Positions 36,583 through 45,300 of a DNA stretch of 56,929 bases are shown piece after piece. This DNA is from Actinomyces sp. ZJ308 (lineage in GTDB: Bacteria > Actinomycetota > Actinomycetes > Actinomycetales > Actinomycetaceae): NCBI RefSeq assembly GCF_011752065.1, contig NZ_JAAIJY010000024.1:1-56929 (forward strand), given 5' to 3'. The position numbers and the translations under genes were made by a program. A model generated the notes under the pieces. That model ran no database searches. It was not told where the DNA came from and worked only from the letters and a program-made list of their open reading frames with translations. Every line of letters begins with the position of its first letter. Position 1 is the stretch's first letter.

Positions 36583-37523
36583 TGACCGGCATCGCGCTCT
36601 CCTCAGCCCCCGCCGCCTTCCAGTCCGCCCAGTCCCCCGCCGTGACCGGGGCCGCCGGCGGGCGAACGGGCAGCCAGGTCGGGCCCGTCCCCGCAGCTGC
36701 CGCTCCGACGTCGGAGCGCGGCTCACAGGCCTCGCGCGGCTCAGCCAGGCCCGGCTTCCTGACCTCCGTGGGCGTCGAGGTCCTCAAGATGCACCGACTG
36801 CGCGTGCTGCTGGTGACCGCGCTGCTCGTCATCGCCTCGGTGGCGCTGAGCAGCATCAACCTGTTCAGCCAGTCGACGATCCAGTCCTTCGACAACCCGA
36901 CCGCCAAGCCGTGGGCGATGCTGCTGCTGGGCACCGCCTTCTTCAACGCGATGACCGGGTCGGTCTTCGCCGCGGTCCTGGCCAGCCGGCAGACCGACAT
37001 CGAGCACAGCGGGGCCGGATGGAACCTGGCGGCGACGTCGGGTCTGACACCCGGGGCCCTGTGCCGGGTCAAGCTCGCCGCGCTGACACTCGTCATTGTT
37101 CCGGCCGTCGTCATTCAGAACACGGCCCTTGTCGTCTTCGCCCGCATCATGGGCATCAGCGTCCCGCTCGACGTCGGCCCCTGGGTCACCTACACGGTTC
37201 TGCTCATCTCCGTGGACCTGGCCATGTGCGCCTTCCATCTGTGGCTCGCCACCGTCGTGGAGAACCAGCTGGTCGTCGTCAGTGCGGGACTGCTGGGCGG
37301 GTTCGTCGGGGCCTTCATGCTGCTGGCCCCGCCGGCGCTGGCGCGCCTGCTGCCCTGGGGCTACTACGCCGTCATCATTCCCGCAAAGTTCGTCACGTCC
37401 GGAGGCGAGGCGGCCGGTTACGAGTACATCAATCCGCCCTTGGCCTGGGTCACCGGGTTCCTGGCCCTGACCGCCCTTGCCTTCGCTGTCGCTACCCACC
37501 GGCTCGACCGGATAGAGAGGTGA
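36582..37523 (+). CDS. ABC-2-type permease (module 1, first)
   Basis: A 313-residue membrane protein. ATG 36582 overlaps the ATPase stop (TGATG) and follows GGGGAGGTG; GTG 36579 is an alternative. After an Ala/Pro/Ser-rich N-terminal tail (about 55 residues) there are about six helices. The motifs 'VEVLKMHRLRVLLVTALLV' (outline), 'ASRQTDIEHSGAGWNLAATSG' (outline) and 'CRVKLAA' are the pattern of lantibiotic-immunity permeases (LanE/MutE-type). It pairs with the second permease to form the channel. Confidence 0.82.
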   Translation: MTGIALSSAPAAFQSAQSPAVTGAAGGRTGSQVGPVPAAAAPTSERGSQASRGSARPGFLTSVGVEVLKMHRLRVLLVTALLVIASVALSSINLFSQSTIQSFDNPTAKPWAMLLLGTAFFNAMTGSVFAAVLASRQTDIEHSGAGWNLAATSGLTPGALCRVKLAALTLVIVPAVVIQNTALVVFARIMGISVPLDVGPWVTYTVLLISVDLAMCAFHLWLATVVENQLVVVSAGLLGGFVGAFMLLAPPALARLLPWGYYAVIIPAKFVTSGGEAAGYEYINPPLAWVTGFLALTALAFAVATHRLDRIER

Positions 37524-37528
37524 TCCCC

Positions 37529-38434
37529 ATGAACGCATACGCATCCACCGCCGCTGCCCCGCTCACCGCTGCCACCGCACCGGCCTCAGCCACGACTTCT
37601 GCCATGCCCGCCACACCAACCGGCCCGGTTTCGGCACTCCCGCGTCCTGCCGGTTCGGCAGCCTCCAGCCGGCGGCGCAGTGGCTTCGGGGCCCTGCTGG
37701 CCGCCGAGGTCATCAAGCTCAGGAGATCCTCGGTGTGGGTGGTGGCGGTTCTCCTGCCACTGCTTGCAGTCATCACCGGCACAGCGAACTTCATGATGAA
37801 TCGCGCATCATTCGAAGGGTGGATCTCGCTCAGCTCGCAGGTCACACTCTTCTACTCGATGATGTTCTGTTCCCTGGGGGTTGCCCTGCTGGCCTCGACC
37901 GTGTGGAGGACGGAGCACCGCGGCACCAGCTGGAACGCCATGCGGACGACACCGCACAGCCCCGTGACCGTCGTGGTGGCCAAGACCCTGGTCATCTTCC
38001 TGCCAGTGCTGGCCATGCAGGTCGTGCTGCTGGCACTGACCTGGCTGGCGGGTTCCACCGTCGCGGGCCTGGGGCCCGCAATGCCCGCGACCTTCATCAT
38101 CTCGGGTCTGCTCGCGGTCGTGAGCGCGGCGCCGCTGGTCGCGGTGCAGTCGCTGCTGAGCATGCTCCTGCGGTCCTTCGCCGCTCCGGTGGCCTTGGCC
38201 TTCATCGGCTGCGTCGTCAGCTTCGGCCTGCTGCTGAAGCAGAGCCCCATGAGCTATGCGGTCCCCCAGGGGATCCTCAGCCGCACTCTCATGCTGGGAT
38301 CCTCAGCCATGGATTACGCGGGTGATCTGACTGTCAGCAGCTTCCTGTCCATCATGGCCGCCATCATCACGACGAGCATTGTCTTCTGGGGCCTGCTGGC
38401 CCTCGTCGCCCGCCGCACCGGCGGCGTGCGCTGA
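37529..38434 (+). CDS. ABC-2-type permease (module 1, second)
   Basis: A 301-residue membrane protein. ATG 37529 follows AGAGAGGTGATC. An Ala/Thr/Pro-rich tail (about 50 residues) precedes six helices with 'LAAEVIKLRRSSVWVVAVLLP' (outline) and 'WRTEHRGTSWNAMRTTPHSPVTVVVAK' (outline), the MutG/LanG-type arrangement. It has a clear paralogue at 49224-49970. The operon ends at the 26-bp-stem bidirectional terminator at 38683-38742. Confidence 0.82.
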   Translation: MNAYASTAAAPLTAATAPASATTSAMPATPTGPVSALPRPAGSAASSRRRSGFGALLAAEVIKLRRSSVWVVAVLLPLLAVITGTANFMMNRASFEGWISLSSQVTLFYSMMFCSLGVALLASTVWRTEHRGTSWNAMRTTPHSPVTVVVAKTLVIFLPVLAMQVVLLALTWLAGSTVAGLGPAMPATFIISGLLAVVSAAPLVAVQSLLSMLLRSFAAPVALAFIGCVVSFGLLLKQSPMSYAVPQGILSRTLMLGSSAMDYAGDLTVSSFLSIMAAIITTSIVFWGLLALVARRTGGVR

Positions 38435-38468
38435 CAGGCCCGGGTCCCCAGGCCCCGCCCTGCGCGCC

Positions 38469-38560
38469 GTCGAGGACGTACCTTCGCGTCGAGGACTGCG
38501 ATCTCCCGCAGACCACTGACGCCAGACCTCAGCCATTTGCGCGAAAAGTACGTCCTCGAC
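38469..38560. mobile_element. MITE-like inverted-repeat element (family 3)
   Basis: The ends GTCGAGGACGTAC..TTCGCG (38469-38488) and the reverse complement of 38540-38560 agree apart from a one-base gap. The element is 92 bp with no ORF. A second GTCGAGGAC occurs at 38489, so the left end is partly duplicated. It sits directly after the module 1 permease gene. Confidence 0.65.
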
Positions 38561-38682
38561 ACGAAACGCAGTCGCCGGCTCGCTTCAACGAAGCGGCCCG
38601 CAGCGTGCCGATAACTTCACTGCACTGCCACCCGCCCCCAGCCGGCGGCCACCCACGAGAACAGGGCGCACTCCAGAGGACG

Positions 38683-38742
38683 CAGCCCGCCCGGCTGGTC
38701 TCCCCCTTGAGGAGAAAAGGGGGAGACCAGCCGGGCGGGCTG
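38683..38742. terminator. Bidirectional terminator with a 26-bp perfect stem
   Basis: The arm 38683-38708 (starting CAGCCCGCCCGGCTGGTCTC) is fully complementary to 38717-38742, with an 8-base loop. A run of T on one side and A on the other at the loop end is inside the stem. It separates the plus-strand ABC operon from the minus-strand surface-protein gene. Confidence 0.8.
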
Positions 38743-38763
38743 TGGCAGGCGCTCGGTCCCGAC

Positions 38764-39627
38764 TCAGGCGCGCCGGCGGGCGACGAGCAGAGCCGCCCCA
38801 CCGACAAAGCCCAGCAGACCGGTCAGGGCGACCGCCAGGCTCAGACCCGTGCTGGCCAGAACCGGTGCGGGGGGAGCGGGTGGTGTCGAGGGGGTCATTC
38901 CGTTCGGGCTCGTCACCTCCGTAGTTCCACTGGGTGAGGGCTCAGCCGAGCTGCTCTGCGTGACGGACGCGCTCGCCGAAGGCGTCACGGTGTCCGGGGT
39001 CGGAGAAGGACTGGCAGTAGGCTCCGGGGTCGGAGAAGGACTGGCAGTAGGCTCCGGAGTCGGAGAAGGGCTAGGAGTAGGCCTGTTCGGGGTCGGAGAG
39101 TAGTAGTTGCGGAAGTACACATTGACAACCTCTCCCCCCTCGATCGTCACCGTATGGAATGAGCTCCAGTCCTCGAGGATGTACCCCTCGGCCTGAGCGC
39201 TGTCCAGATCCTCAGTAACCACGCACGTGGTTCCCGCAGGCAGCGCGGGCGACTCCACCGGATTCTCATCACCCTTGACCTTGAGCGTCCCCCTGGTCTT
39301 GGCGGCGTCATCGCACTGGTAGGTGAAGGTGAACTCCTTCTTACGCAGCTCATTCAGGTCGTCGGGGTCAAGACCCGAGTCGTCAGCGGCGTTGGTGACC
39401 CGGAAGCCGTCGGTCACGAGGAGGGCACTGCCCGAGGCGCCCGGATTGTAGGCGGCGGGCCTGGAGTCGTAGTCCGTAACCCGCTTGACCACGGCGAAGG
39501 TGCCGACGTCCCCGTCGCTCGTGTCATCCGCACGAGCAGCGGGGTGCGGTAGCACGAGCACCGAGGCGATCAAGGCCGCCGCAGCGACCTGGCCGACGGA
39601 ACGCGGACGGAGGGAGGAAAGAGGCAC
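38764..39627 (-). CDS. LPXTG-like cell-wall surface protein with DUF5979 domain
   Basis: A 287-residue surface protein from GTG 39627, which follows GAGAGGA. A signal peptide (residues 1-33, cleavage near ARA) is followed by one DUF5979-like pilin-type domain of about 130 residues ('FAVVKRVTDYDS', 'EFTFTYQC', 'PALPAGTTCVVTEDLD', 'VVNVYFRNYY'). A Pro/Ser/Thr-rich stalk contains three 10-residue repeats of PTASPSPTPE type. The C-terminus has a sorting signal: LASTG near residue 257, a hydrophobic helix and RRRA. LASTG deviates from canonical LPXTG and fits the LAXTG form used by sortase E-type enzymes. No sortase gene is nearby, so anchoring must use one elsewhere. Confidence 0.8.
   Translation of the reverse strand: MPLSSLRPRSVGQVAAAALIASVLVLPHPAARADDTSDGDVGTFAVVKRVTDYDSRPAAYNPGASGSALLVTDGFRVTNAADDSGLDPDDLNELRKKEFTFTYQCDDAAKTRGTLKVKGDENPVESPALPAGTTCVVTEDLDSAQAEGYILEDWSSFHTVTIEGGEVVNVYFRNYYSPTPNRPTPSPSPTPEPTASPSPTPEPTASPSPTPDTVTPSASASVTQSSSAEPSPSGTTEVTSPNGMTPSTPPAPPAPVLASTGLSLAVALTGLLGFVGGAALLVARRRA
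38992..39081. repeat. Three 30-bp tandem repeats in the surface-protein stalk
   Basis: The unit TCCGGGGTCGGAGAAGGACT (first 20 bases) occurs three times, the third with several changes. It encodes the PTASPSPTPE stalk repeats on the minus strand. Copy number could vary between strains through slippage. Confidence 0.7.
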
Positions 39628-39824
39628 GAAAAAAATCCTCTCGGTGGGACGATAGGGGGTGGGGGTGCAACAGCCCGTTGCCGCGTCTTCATCCGCGTCG
39701 TTTCGGCTTTTACGCCACGACAGCTCGACTGCGGCACTTTCGCACGCCGCTTGACGCTAGCAACGTAATATATTGCCGGTCAACGCCAAGGAATGGCTCT
39801 CCAGGGATCGAAACGATAACGAAG

Positions 39825-39853
39825 CTCGGAGCCGCCGTCCTGGCGGCTCCGAG
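39825..39853 (-). terminator. Terminator hairpin after the esterase gene
   Basis: CTCGGAGCCGCC (39825-39836) and GGCGGCTCCGAG (39842-39853) form a perfect 12-bp stem with a 5-base loop, seven bases beyond the esterase stop on the minus strand. Confidence 0.7.
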
Positions 39854-39860
39854 CCTGACG

Positions 39861-40874
39861 TCACCCGGCCTTGGCGAAGAAGTTGAGCAGGGAGTCGATG
39901 TCCTGCTGCATGCGCCCCCAGCGCACAATGTGGGCACCGGTGTCCTCGTAGCGCTCGTAGCCGATGCCGGCGCCGTCGAGCGCCTTCTCGAAGCTCTGCT
40001 GGCTGGGCAGGACGATGCTCTCGTACCGGTCCCCCTCGGTGCCGCAGACGAGGAAGATGCGCTTGCCGCGGTAGCTCTCCACGTGCTCGACCGGGTTGTC
40101 GGCGCTCACCCGCGCCTGGTCCCACGGAATCCCGTAGATCGTGCCGCCCTTGAGGTCGGCGGCGCCGGCGGTGAAGTTCGCCCAGTTGACGACCGCCCCG
40201 TCCTGGATGCGCAGGTCGGCCGGCCCCGAGTGGCAGGAGACGGACCCGAAGAGCTCGGGGTGCTTCGCGGTGTACTTCAGCGCTCCGAAGCCGCCCATGG
40301 AGAAGCCGGAGACGGCGCGCCCGGCCGGCTGCGCGATGGTGCTGAAGGTGGCGTCGACCCAGGGGATGAGCTCCTTGATGTGGAAGGTCTCCCAGTTGCG
40401 CGGCCCCACATTGGAGGACTCGGGGTCGGAGTACCAGCCGACCGCCCCGCCGTCGGGCATGACGACGATGAGGTCGCGGCCCGCGGTGTGGTTGCGGATG
40501 TCGTACTTGGTGTCGAAGGTCGAGTAGTCCTCACCGCCGCCGTGCAGCAGGTAGAGCACCGGGTAGCGGCGCGTGGCGTCGTAGCCGTCGGGCAGCAGCA
40601 CGTTGACGCGGGGCAGCCAGCCGATCGACGGCGTCACCAGCTTGTAGTACTGCATGCGGCCCTGATCCTCATGCTCGGCCACGTTGAGGGCGGCCTGCGC
40701 CGGGGCCGATCCGGCGACGACGGCGCCGGCCCCCACGAAGGAGGCGGCGGCGAGCCCGCCGAGCCCGCCCATGCCCTTGAGCAGGGTGCGGCGGTTGATC
40801 CGGTGGACGGACGGGCCGCCGGACCGGGGAGAGGTCTGTGAGCTGGTGCGCGTGGTGTTCGAGCTGAGAGGCAT
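39861..40874 (-). CDS. Tat-exported alpha/beta-hydrolase esterase
   Basis: A 337-residue secreted esterase of the S-formylglutathione-hydrolase/antigen-85-like (Esterase_D) class. ATG 40874 follows AAGGACC. The N-terminus has the twin-arginine signal INRRTLLKGMGG and a cleavage site near APAQA (about residue 57). The domain starts 'VNVLLPDGYDATRRYPVLYLLHGGG' (outline) with the oxyanion HGGG. Nucleophile Ser192 is in 'GFSMGGFGALKYTAKHPELF' (outline), and His in 'GAHIVRWGR' completes the triad with an Asp near 'GTEGDRY'. Natural substrate unknown; possibly polysaccharide esters or lipids on the surface. Monocistronic, with a terminator directly after it. Confidence 0.85.
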   Translation of the reverse strand: MPLSSNTTRTSSQTSPRSGGPSVHRINRRTLLKGMGGLGGLAAASFVGAGAVVAGSAPAQAALNVAEHEDQGRMQYYKLVTPSIGWLPRVNVLLPDGYDATRRYPVLYLLHGGGEDYSTFDTKYDIRNHTAGRDLIVVMPDGGAVGWYSDPESSNVGPRNWETFHIKELIPWVDATFSTIAQPAGRAVSGFSMGGFGALKYTAKHPELFGSVSCHSGPADLRIQDGAVVNWANFTAGAADLKGGTIYGIPWDQARVSADNPVEHVESYRGKRIFLVCGTEGDRYESIVLPSQQSFEKALDGAGIGYERYEDTGAHIVRWGRMQQDIDSLLNFFAKAG

Positions 40875-41096
40875 GGCAGGTCCTTGGGGTTGTCGACAGT
40901 GACGGAGACGGTGACGGAGGCATCGGGGCGGACCGGCCGCCCGCCCGTTGCCAGGTCGGCCGGCGGGCGCCGACCGACCCTTGCGATGACGTCCCACGGA
41001 AGTACCGCCATCGGCACCGACCTATGAGACTTGCTTCACACCATACTCCGACCGTGCGGTTAAATACACCCCCGACCGACGTCGGACACTCGAGCC

Positions 41097-41495
41097 TCAG
41101 GCGTCGAGCAGAGAGCGCAGGTTGCGCACGTACCGCTCGAAGGCGACCCGCCCCTCGGGCGTGAGCGCGAGGTAGGTGGCAGGGCTGCGCCCGGCATAGG
41201 TCTTGTTCTGCTGGACGTAGCCCGCCCCCTCCAGCTTGGACAGGTGGGTGGACAGGTTGCCGGCCGTCATGTCCAGCAGCTCGCGCAGCCGCGGGAAGTG
41301 CAGCTCGTCGCCGACCGGCACGGCAGCCAGGGTCGCCATGATCCGCAGGCGGGCCTGCGCGTGGATGACGGGGTCGATATCGACGTCGGAGGCGGCCGCA
41401 CCGACCAGCTCCGCCGGCTTGGCCGCCCAGGTCTCCGAGCCGGCCGGCTCCTCCAGCCCGTCATCGACCTTCACCCTCCGAGACTTTCCGGCCAT
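41097..41495 (-). CDS. Winged-helix transcriptional regulator
   Basis: A 132-residue regulator of the HTH_27/ArsR-like type. After a charged N-terminal tail (about 45 residues) it shows 'VIHAQARLRIMATLAAVP', 'FPRLRELLDMTAGNLSTHLSKLEGAGYV' (outline; recognition helix in NLSTHLSKLE), the wing 'YAGRSPATYLALTPEGR' and a helical tail. ATG 41495 sits right after the stop of the upstream membrane-protein gene (TGAGATG), so the two are co-translated. It probably binds the paired GTTTG operators in front of the operon. Confidence 0.85.
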   Translation of the reverse strand: MAGKSRRVKVDDGLEEPAGSETWAAKPAELVGAAASDVDIDPVIHAQARLRIMATLAAVPVGDELHFPRLRELLDMTAGNLSTHLSKLEGAGYVQQNKTYAGRSPATYLALTPEGRVAFERYVRNLRSLLDA

Positions 41496-41496
41496 C

Positions 41497-42153
41497 TCAC
41501 GCACCTCGCTTCGCCCCCGACACGGCACTGACGACGGCAGCCACCAGCATGCCGCCCCCACCGGCCACAGACATGACCCACCAGGCCCAGGGCATTCCGA
41601 CCACCGTGACCACCAGGGTCACCAGGAGGATCCAGCCACCCAGCACCCCCATGACCGGCACATCCCACAGCGCGGCGCTCATGAGGAAGATGACGCCGAC
41701 GACGAGGCAGGGAACGGCGTTGGACACCAGACTCGCGACCTCGTTGGCCCCGGGCGTGTCGATGGCGGCCAGGAAGGTGTTCGCCCGACTCAGGATGATG
41801 GTGCTCAGCGCCATGCCGAGCGACCAGGCGCAGCCGTAGTAGGTGCCTTCCCGGCTGCTTCGGCCGCGGACACCTCGTGTCTTGGGAATGATGTAGGCGA
41901 AGGTGAACAGCAGGGCCACCAGGAGGCAGCCGCAGAAGAACCGGTAAGGCGCGCTCGGCAGGCCGTAGTCGGGCTCGCGGTAGAGGGCGAGCGCGGCGTA
42001 GCCAACCAGCCAGGCCATCCCCCAGGCGGCCAGGAGCGGTGCCGGCCTGATCTCGTGCCGCTTGAGATAGGCGCCTCGCTGGGCGTCGACGACGGCGAGA
42101 GCCTCATCGGGTCCCGCCGGAACCTCGTGGTGCTGGGACACAGCACTCATCAT
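41497..42153 (-). CDS. Membrane protein, partner of the winged-helix regulator
   Basis: A 218-residue protein with about six membrane helices after a 40-residue soluble start. ATG 42153 follows AAGGGGG. The motif 'PYRFFCGCLLVALLFTFAYIIP' and 'REGTYYGCAWSLGM' (both outline) are visible, but I do not recognise a named family. Pairing of such a membrane protein with a winged-helix repressor is common in actinobacteria, where the operon represses itself. GTTTG-type operators lie directly upstream. Confidence 0.75.
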   Translation of the reverse strand: MMSAVSQHHEVPAGPDEALAVVDAQRGAYLKRHEIRPAPLLAAWGMAWLVGYAALALYREPDYGLPSAPYRFFCGCLLVALLFTFAYIIPKTRGVRGRSSREGTYYGCAWSLGMALSTIILSRANTFLAAIDTPGANEVASLVSNAVPCLVVGVIFLMSAALWDVPVMGVLGGWILLVTLVVTVVGMPWAWWVMSVAGGGGMLVAAVVSAVSGAKRGA

Positions 42154-42170
42154 GAACCCCCTTGCTCAAA

Positions 42171-42226
42171 CTGGTTTGCATTTCAAACCAGCTCCAGGAT
42201 AACCCTCACTGGTTTGCATCGCAAAC
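42171..42226. promoter_or_regulatory. Two operators upstream of the membrane protein/regulator operon
   Basis: CTGGTTTG-CATTT-CAAACCAG (42171-42191) and GTTTGC-ATC-GCAAAC (42212-42226) are both perfect inverted repeats of a shared half-site GGTTTGCA. They are spaced 41 bases, about four helical turns, centre to centre (about 38 by centres). They are expected binding sites for the winged-helix regulator and could also affect the divergent 42354 gene. Confidence 0.7.
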
Positions 42227-42340
42227 TACTTCGCGGAACACGTATCCTCCACGTGAACGCATAGCTGTTGAGGCGGCGGCCGCGGCCCACCTCCACACGC
42301 GGGTCCTCCCGACGTAGAGGGCTTGCACAGCCTCGCCTCC

Positions 42341-42346
42341 TAGAAT
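42341..42346 (+). promoter_or_regulatory. -10 element of the 42354 gene (leaderless start)
   Basis: TAGAAT ends seven bases before ATG 42354. There is no ribosome binding site before the ATG. Confidence 0.45.
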
Positions 42347-42353
42347 CGTCCTC

Positions 42354-45300
42354 ATGACAGACGCGGCACCAGGTTCACCCCCGTCAGCAGGAGGCCCCAC
42401 CGATGCCCCGGCACCCACCGAACCGCCCGCCGCCCCGTCAGTCACACCGTCAGCCGCACCGGCAACCGGCTCCGCGCCGTCGGCCGGATCGGCCTCCACC
42501 TCACCGGTGGGCATCCCGGTCATCGGCGTCGCCCCGGCGACCGAGCCCACCCCGGCCCCCGAGCCCGCCGCCCCGTGCTCGACGACGCTCCTGGTGGACA
42601 CCACCGCGCACCGTCTGCGCCGCACCGAGGACCTGCTCGACCTGACCCTGACCCTTCTGGGCATCGGCGCCGTCCTCATCCTGGCGATCTACGCCCGCCA
42701 GACCACGACCGGCGTCACCCAGGACGTCCAGAACGCCCTGGCGCTGGTGCTGCGCCGCATCCTGGTCTTCCCCCTGCAGGCCATTGAGGGTCTGACCACC
42801 TTCATCGTGCCACTGGCCGTGCTGCTGGACCGCCTCCTGCGCCGCTCCTGGCGCTCCTGCGGCGAGGCCGTCCTGTCGGGGATCGCCGGGTTCGCGGTCG
42901 CCGTCGGAGCGATGACCGTTCTGGCCGCGTGGGGGCCGACCGCCCTGGTCATGGGGCTGACGGTCACCGCCTCGGGCACCGCCCAGCTGGGCGTCTCCAC
43001 CGTCTTCGCCTCCATGGCCGGCCTGCTCACGGGTGCCGGCGACCGCAACAGCTCGACCACGATGCGCTCGGGCTGGGCGGCCCTGTGGACGATCCTGGGT
43101 CTGGCCGTCCTGCGCGGCGCCCTGACCCTGCCCGGCGCCGTGCTGTCCCTGCTGCTGGGCCGAGCCGTGGGCCTGCTGGTGCGCTACATCGTCGGCGTGG
43201 AGGACCGCCGCGCCCACGGGGTCACGCTCGTGCGCGCACTGCGGCGGGCCGGGATCGACGCCGTGCGCGTGGTCCGCATGGACCGCGCCCCCGAGGCGCG
43301 CGCCTGGATCGTCACCACCGACGCCCCCCTGGGCTACACCGAGCAGGTCCGTGAGCAGGCGCGCGAGAACCCGCTGACCTCGGCCACCACGACGGACGGT
43401 GCCGACGACGCCCCATCAGACCCGGCCTCAGTCTCCTCGGCAGGCCCCGGACGGCCCCCCGAGGAGGCGACCGGTACAGCCGGTACAGCCGGCGCAGACG
43501 GTGCCGGTCGTGCAGGTACTGTCCCGCAGGCCTCACCGACCGACGACCCGGCCGCCGCGGCGGACGCGGGAGCACCCACCGCCGCGACGAGTCGGCCGGC
43601 CCGTTCCCCGCTCGATCCGAGGTCGTCGGGCCCGGGCGGCACCAACACGATCAGGCCGGCCACCGACGTCGACCTGGCCGCCGTCCTGGCCGAGGCCTCC
43701 AGCGACGCCCTGTCCCAGGAGCGGGCCTCGGTCCACCGGATGTACGCCGTGTGGGACTCGGCCGGCGAGCGCCGCAACGTCACCCTCCTCGACGCCGACC
43801 GGCAGGTGGCCGGGTTCCTGTCCAACATCTGGGACCAGATCCGCGTCAAGGGCCTGTCCCCCACCCGTGACCTGTCCCTGCGGCCGGCCGCCGAGCACGC
43901 CGCCCTCATGACGATGGAGGCGAGGCGCGCCCGCGTGCGCACCCCCGGCCTGCTGGGCATGGCCGAGGCCGCCGAGTCGATCCTGCTGGTCACCGACCAC
44001 GTCGTCGGCGCCCGCTCCATCCACGACCTGGGCGCCGAGGTCGACGACGACGTCCTGGACCAGTTGTGGGACCAGCTCCAGCGGGCCCACGCCGAGGGCC
44101 TGGCGCACGGCAGCATCGACGCCTCGAGCGTCGTCGTCGACGAGGCCGGGCGGCTGTGGCTCCTGGACTGGGCCTCGGGCGAGACGATCTCCTCCGAGCT
44201 GGCCCGCCGCGTGGACCTGGCCCAGGCCCTGGCGCTGACCGCCCTGACCGTGGGGGCCGAGCGGGCCATCGACGCCGCCTCCCGGTCGCTGACCACCGCG
44301 CAGCTGGCCTCGATCGCCCCCATGCTGCAGCGGGTGGTCCTGCCGCGCCAGACCCGTGAGGCCATGGGGCGGCGCGGGGCCAGCCGGCAGGTGCTCCAGG
44401 ACCTGCGCGACGCCCTCGTGGCGCTCACCCCGACGGCCGACGCCGAGCCGGCCCGCCTCAACCGCTTCTCCACGCGCACGGTCCTCATGGTCGTGGTGGG
44501 TCTGGTGGCGGTGTGGACGCTCATGGCGCAGCTGGACTTCCAGCAGGTCAGTGCCGCCGTCTCCCAGGCCAATGTCTGGTGGATGCTGGCGGCGCTGGTC
44601 TTCTCCGTGGCGACCTACGTGGGCGCCGGGCTCACGCTGGTGGCCTTCAGTCCCGAGCGGCTCTCGCTGTGGCGCTCCACCGAGGTGCACCTGGCCAGCG
44701 CCGTGATCTCCCTCGTGGCGCCGGCCGGCGTGGGCGGGGCGGCCATCAACCTGCGCTTCCTCAACCGCAAGGGCGTGCCGACGGCGGTCGGTGTGGCCAC
44801 GGTGGCCCTGGTCCAGGTGGTCCAGTTCATCGTGACGGTGGTGCTGCTCGTGGTGCTGGCGGCGATGACCGGCCAGTCCACGGGGCTGACCCTGCCGTCG
44901 GGCTGGGTTCTAGTAGCGGCGGGCGCCGTCGTCGTGGTGGCGGCGATCGTGCTGGTGATCCCCCGGGCGCGCGCCTGGGCGTGGGCCAAGATCGAGCCCA
45001 CCTACCGCCAGGTGTGGCCGCGGCTCGTGTGGGTCATGTCCAACCCGGTGCGCCTGGCCCTGGGGGTCGGCGGCGCCCTCATGCTGAGCCTGTCCTACAT
45101 CCTGTCCTTCAGCGCGAGCCTGTGGGCCTTCGGCTACACGGTGCCCTTCGCGGTCCTGGCCATCACCTACCTGGCCTCCAACACGGTGGGCTCGATCGTG
45201 CCCTCCCCCGGTGGTATCGGGCCGGTCGAGCTCGCCCTGACCGCGGGGCTCGTCGCCGCCGGCGTCCCCTACGGGGTGGCGCTGTCCACGGCGGTCGTCT

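Larger units (their letters stand above)
38435..38763. other. Intergenic region between convergent operons with an inverted-repeat element and a terminator
   Basis: This 329-bp gap contains a 92-bp MITE-like element (38469-38560) and a very strong hairpin (38683-38742). Nothing between them resembles a gene. Confidence 0.6.

Noticed and set aside
38992-39081. CRISPR array
   Set aside because: The three 30-bp repeats have no spacers and encode a Pro/Ser/Thr stalk in frame.
39750-39790. Promoter for the surface-protein gene around TTGAC..GTCAA
   Set aside because: -35-like TTGACC and TATATT or TAGCGT hexamers occur on both strands, but no pair has acceptable spacing and orientation to be convincing.
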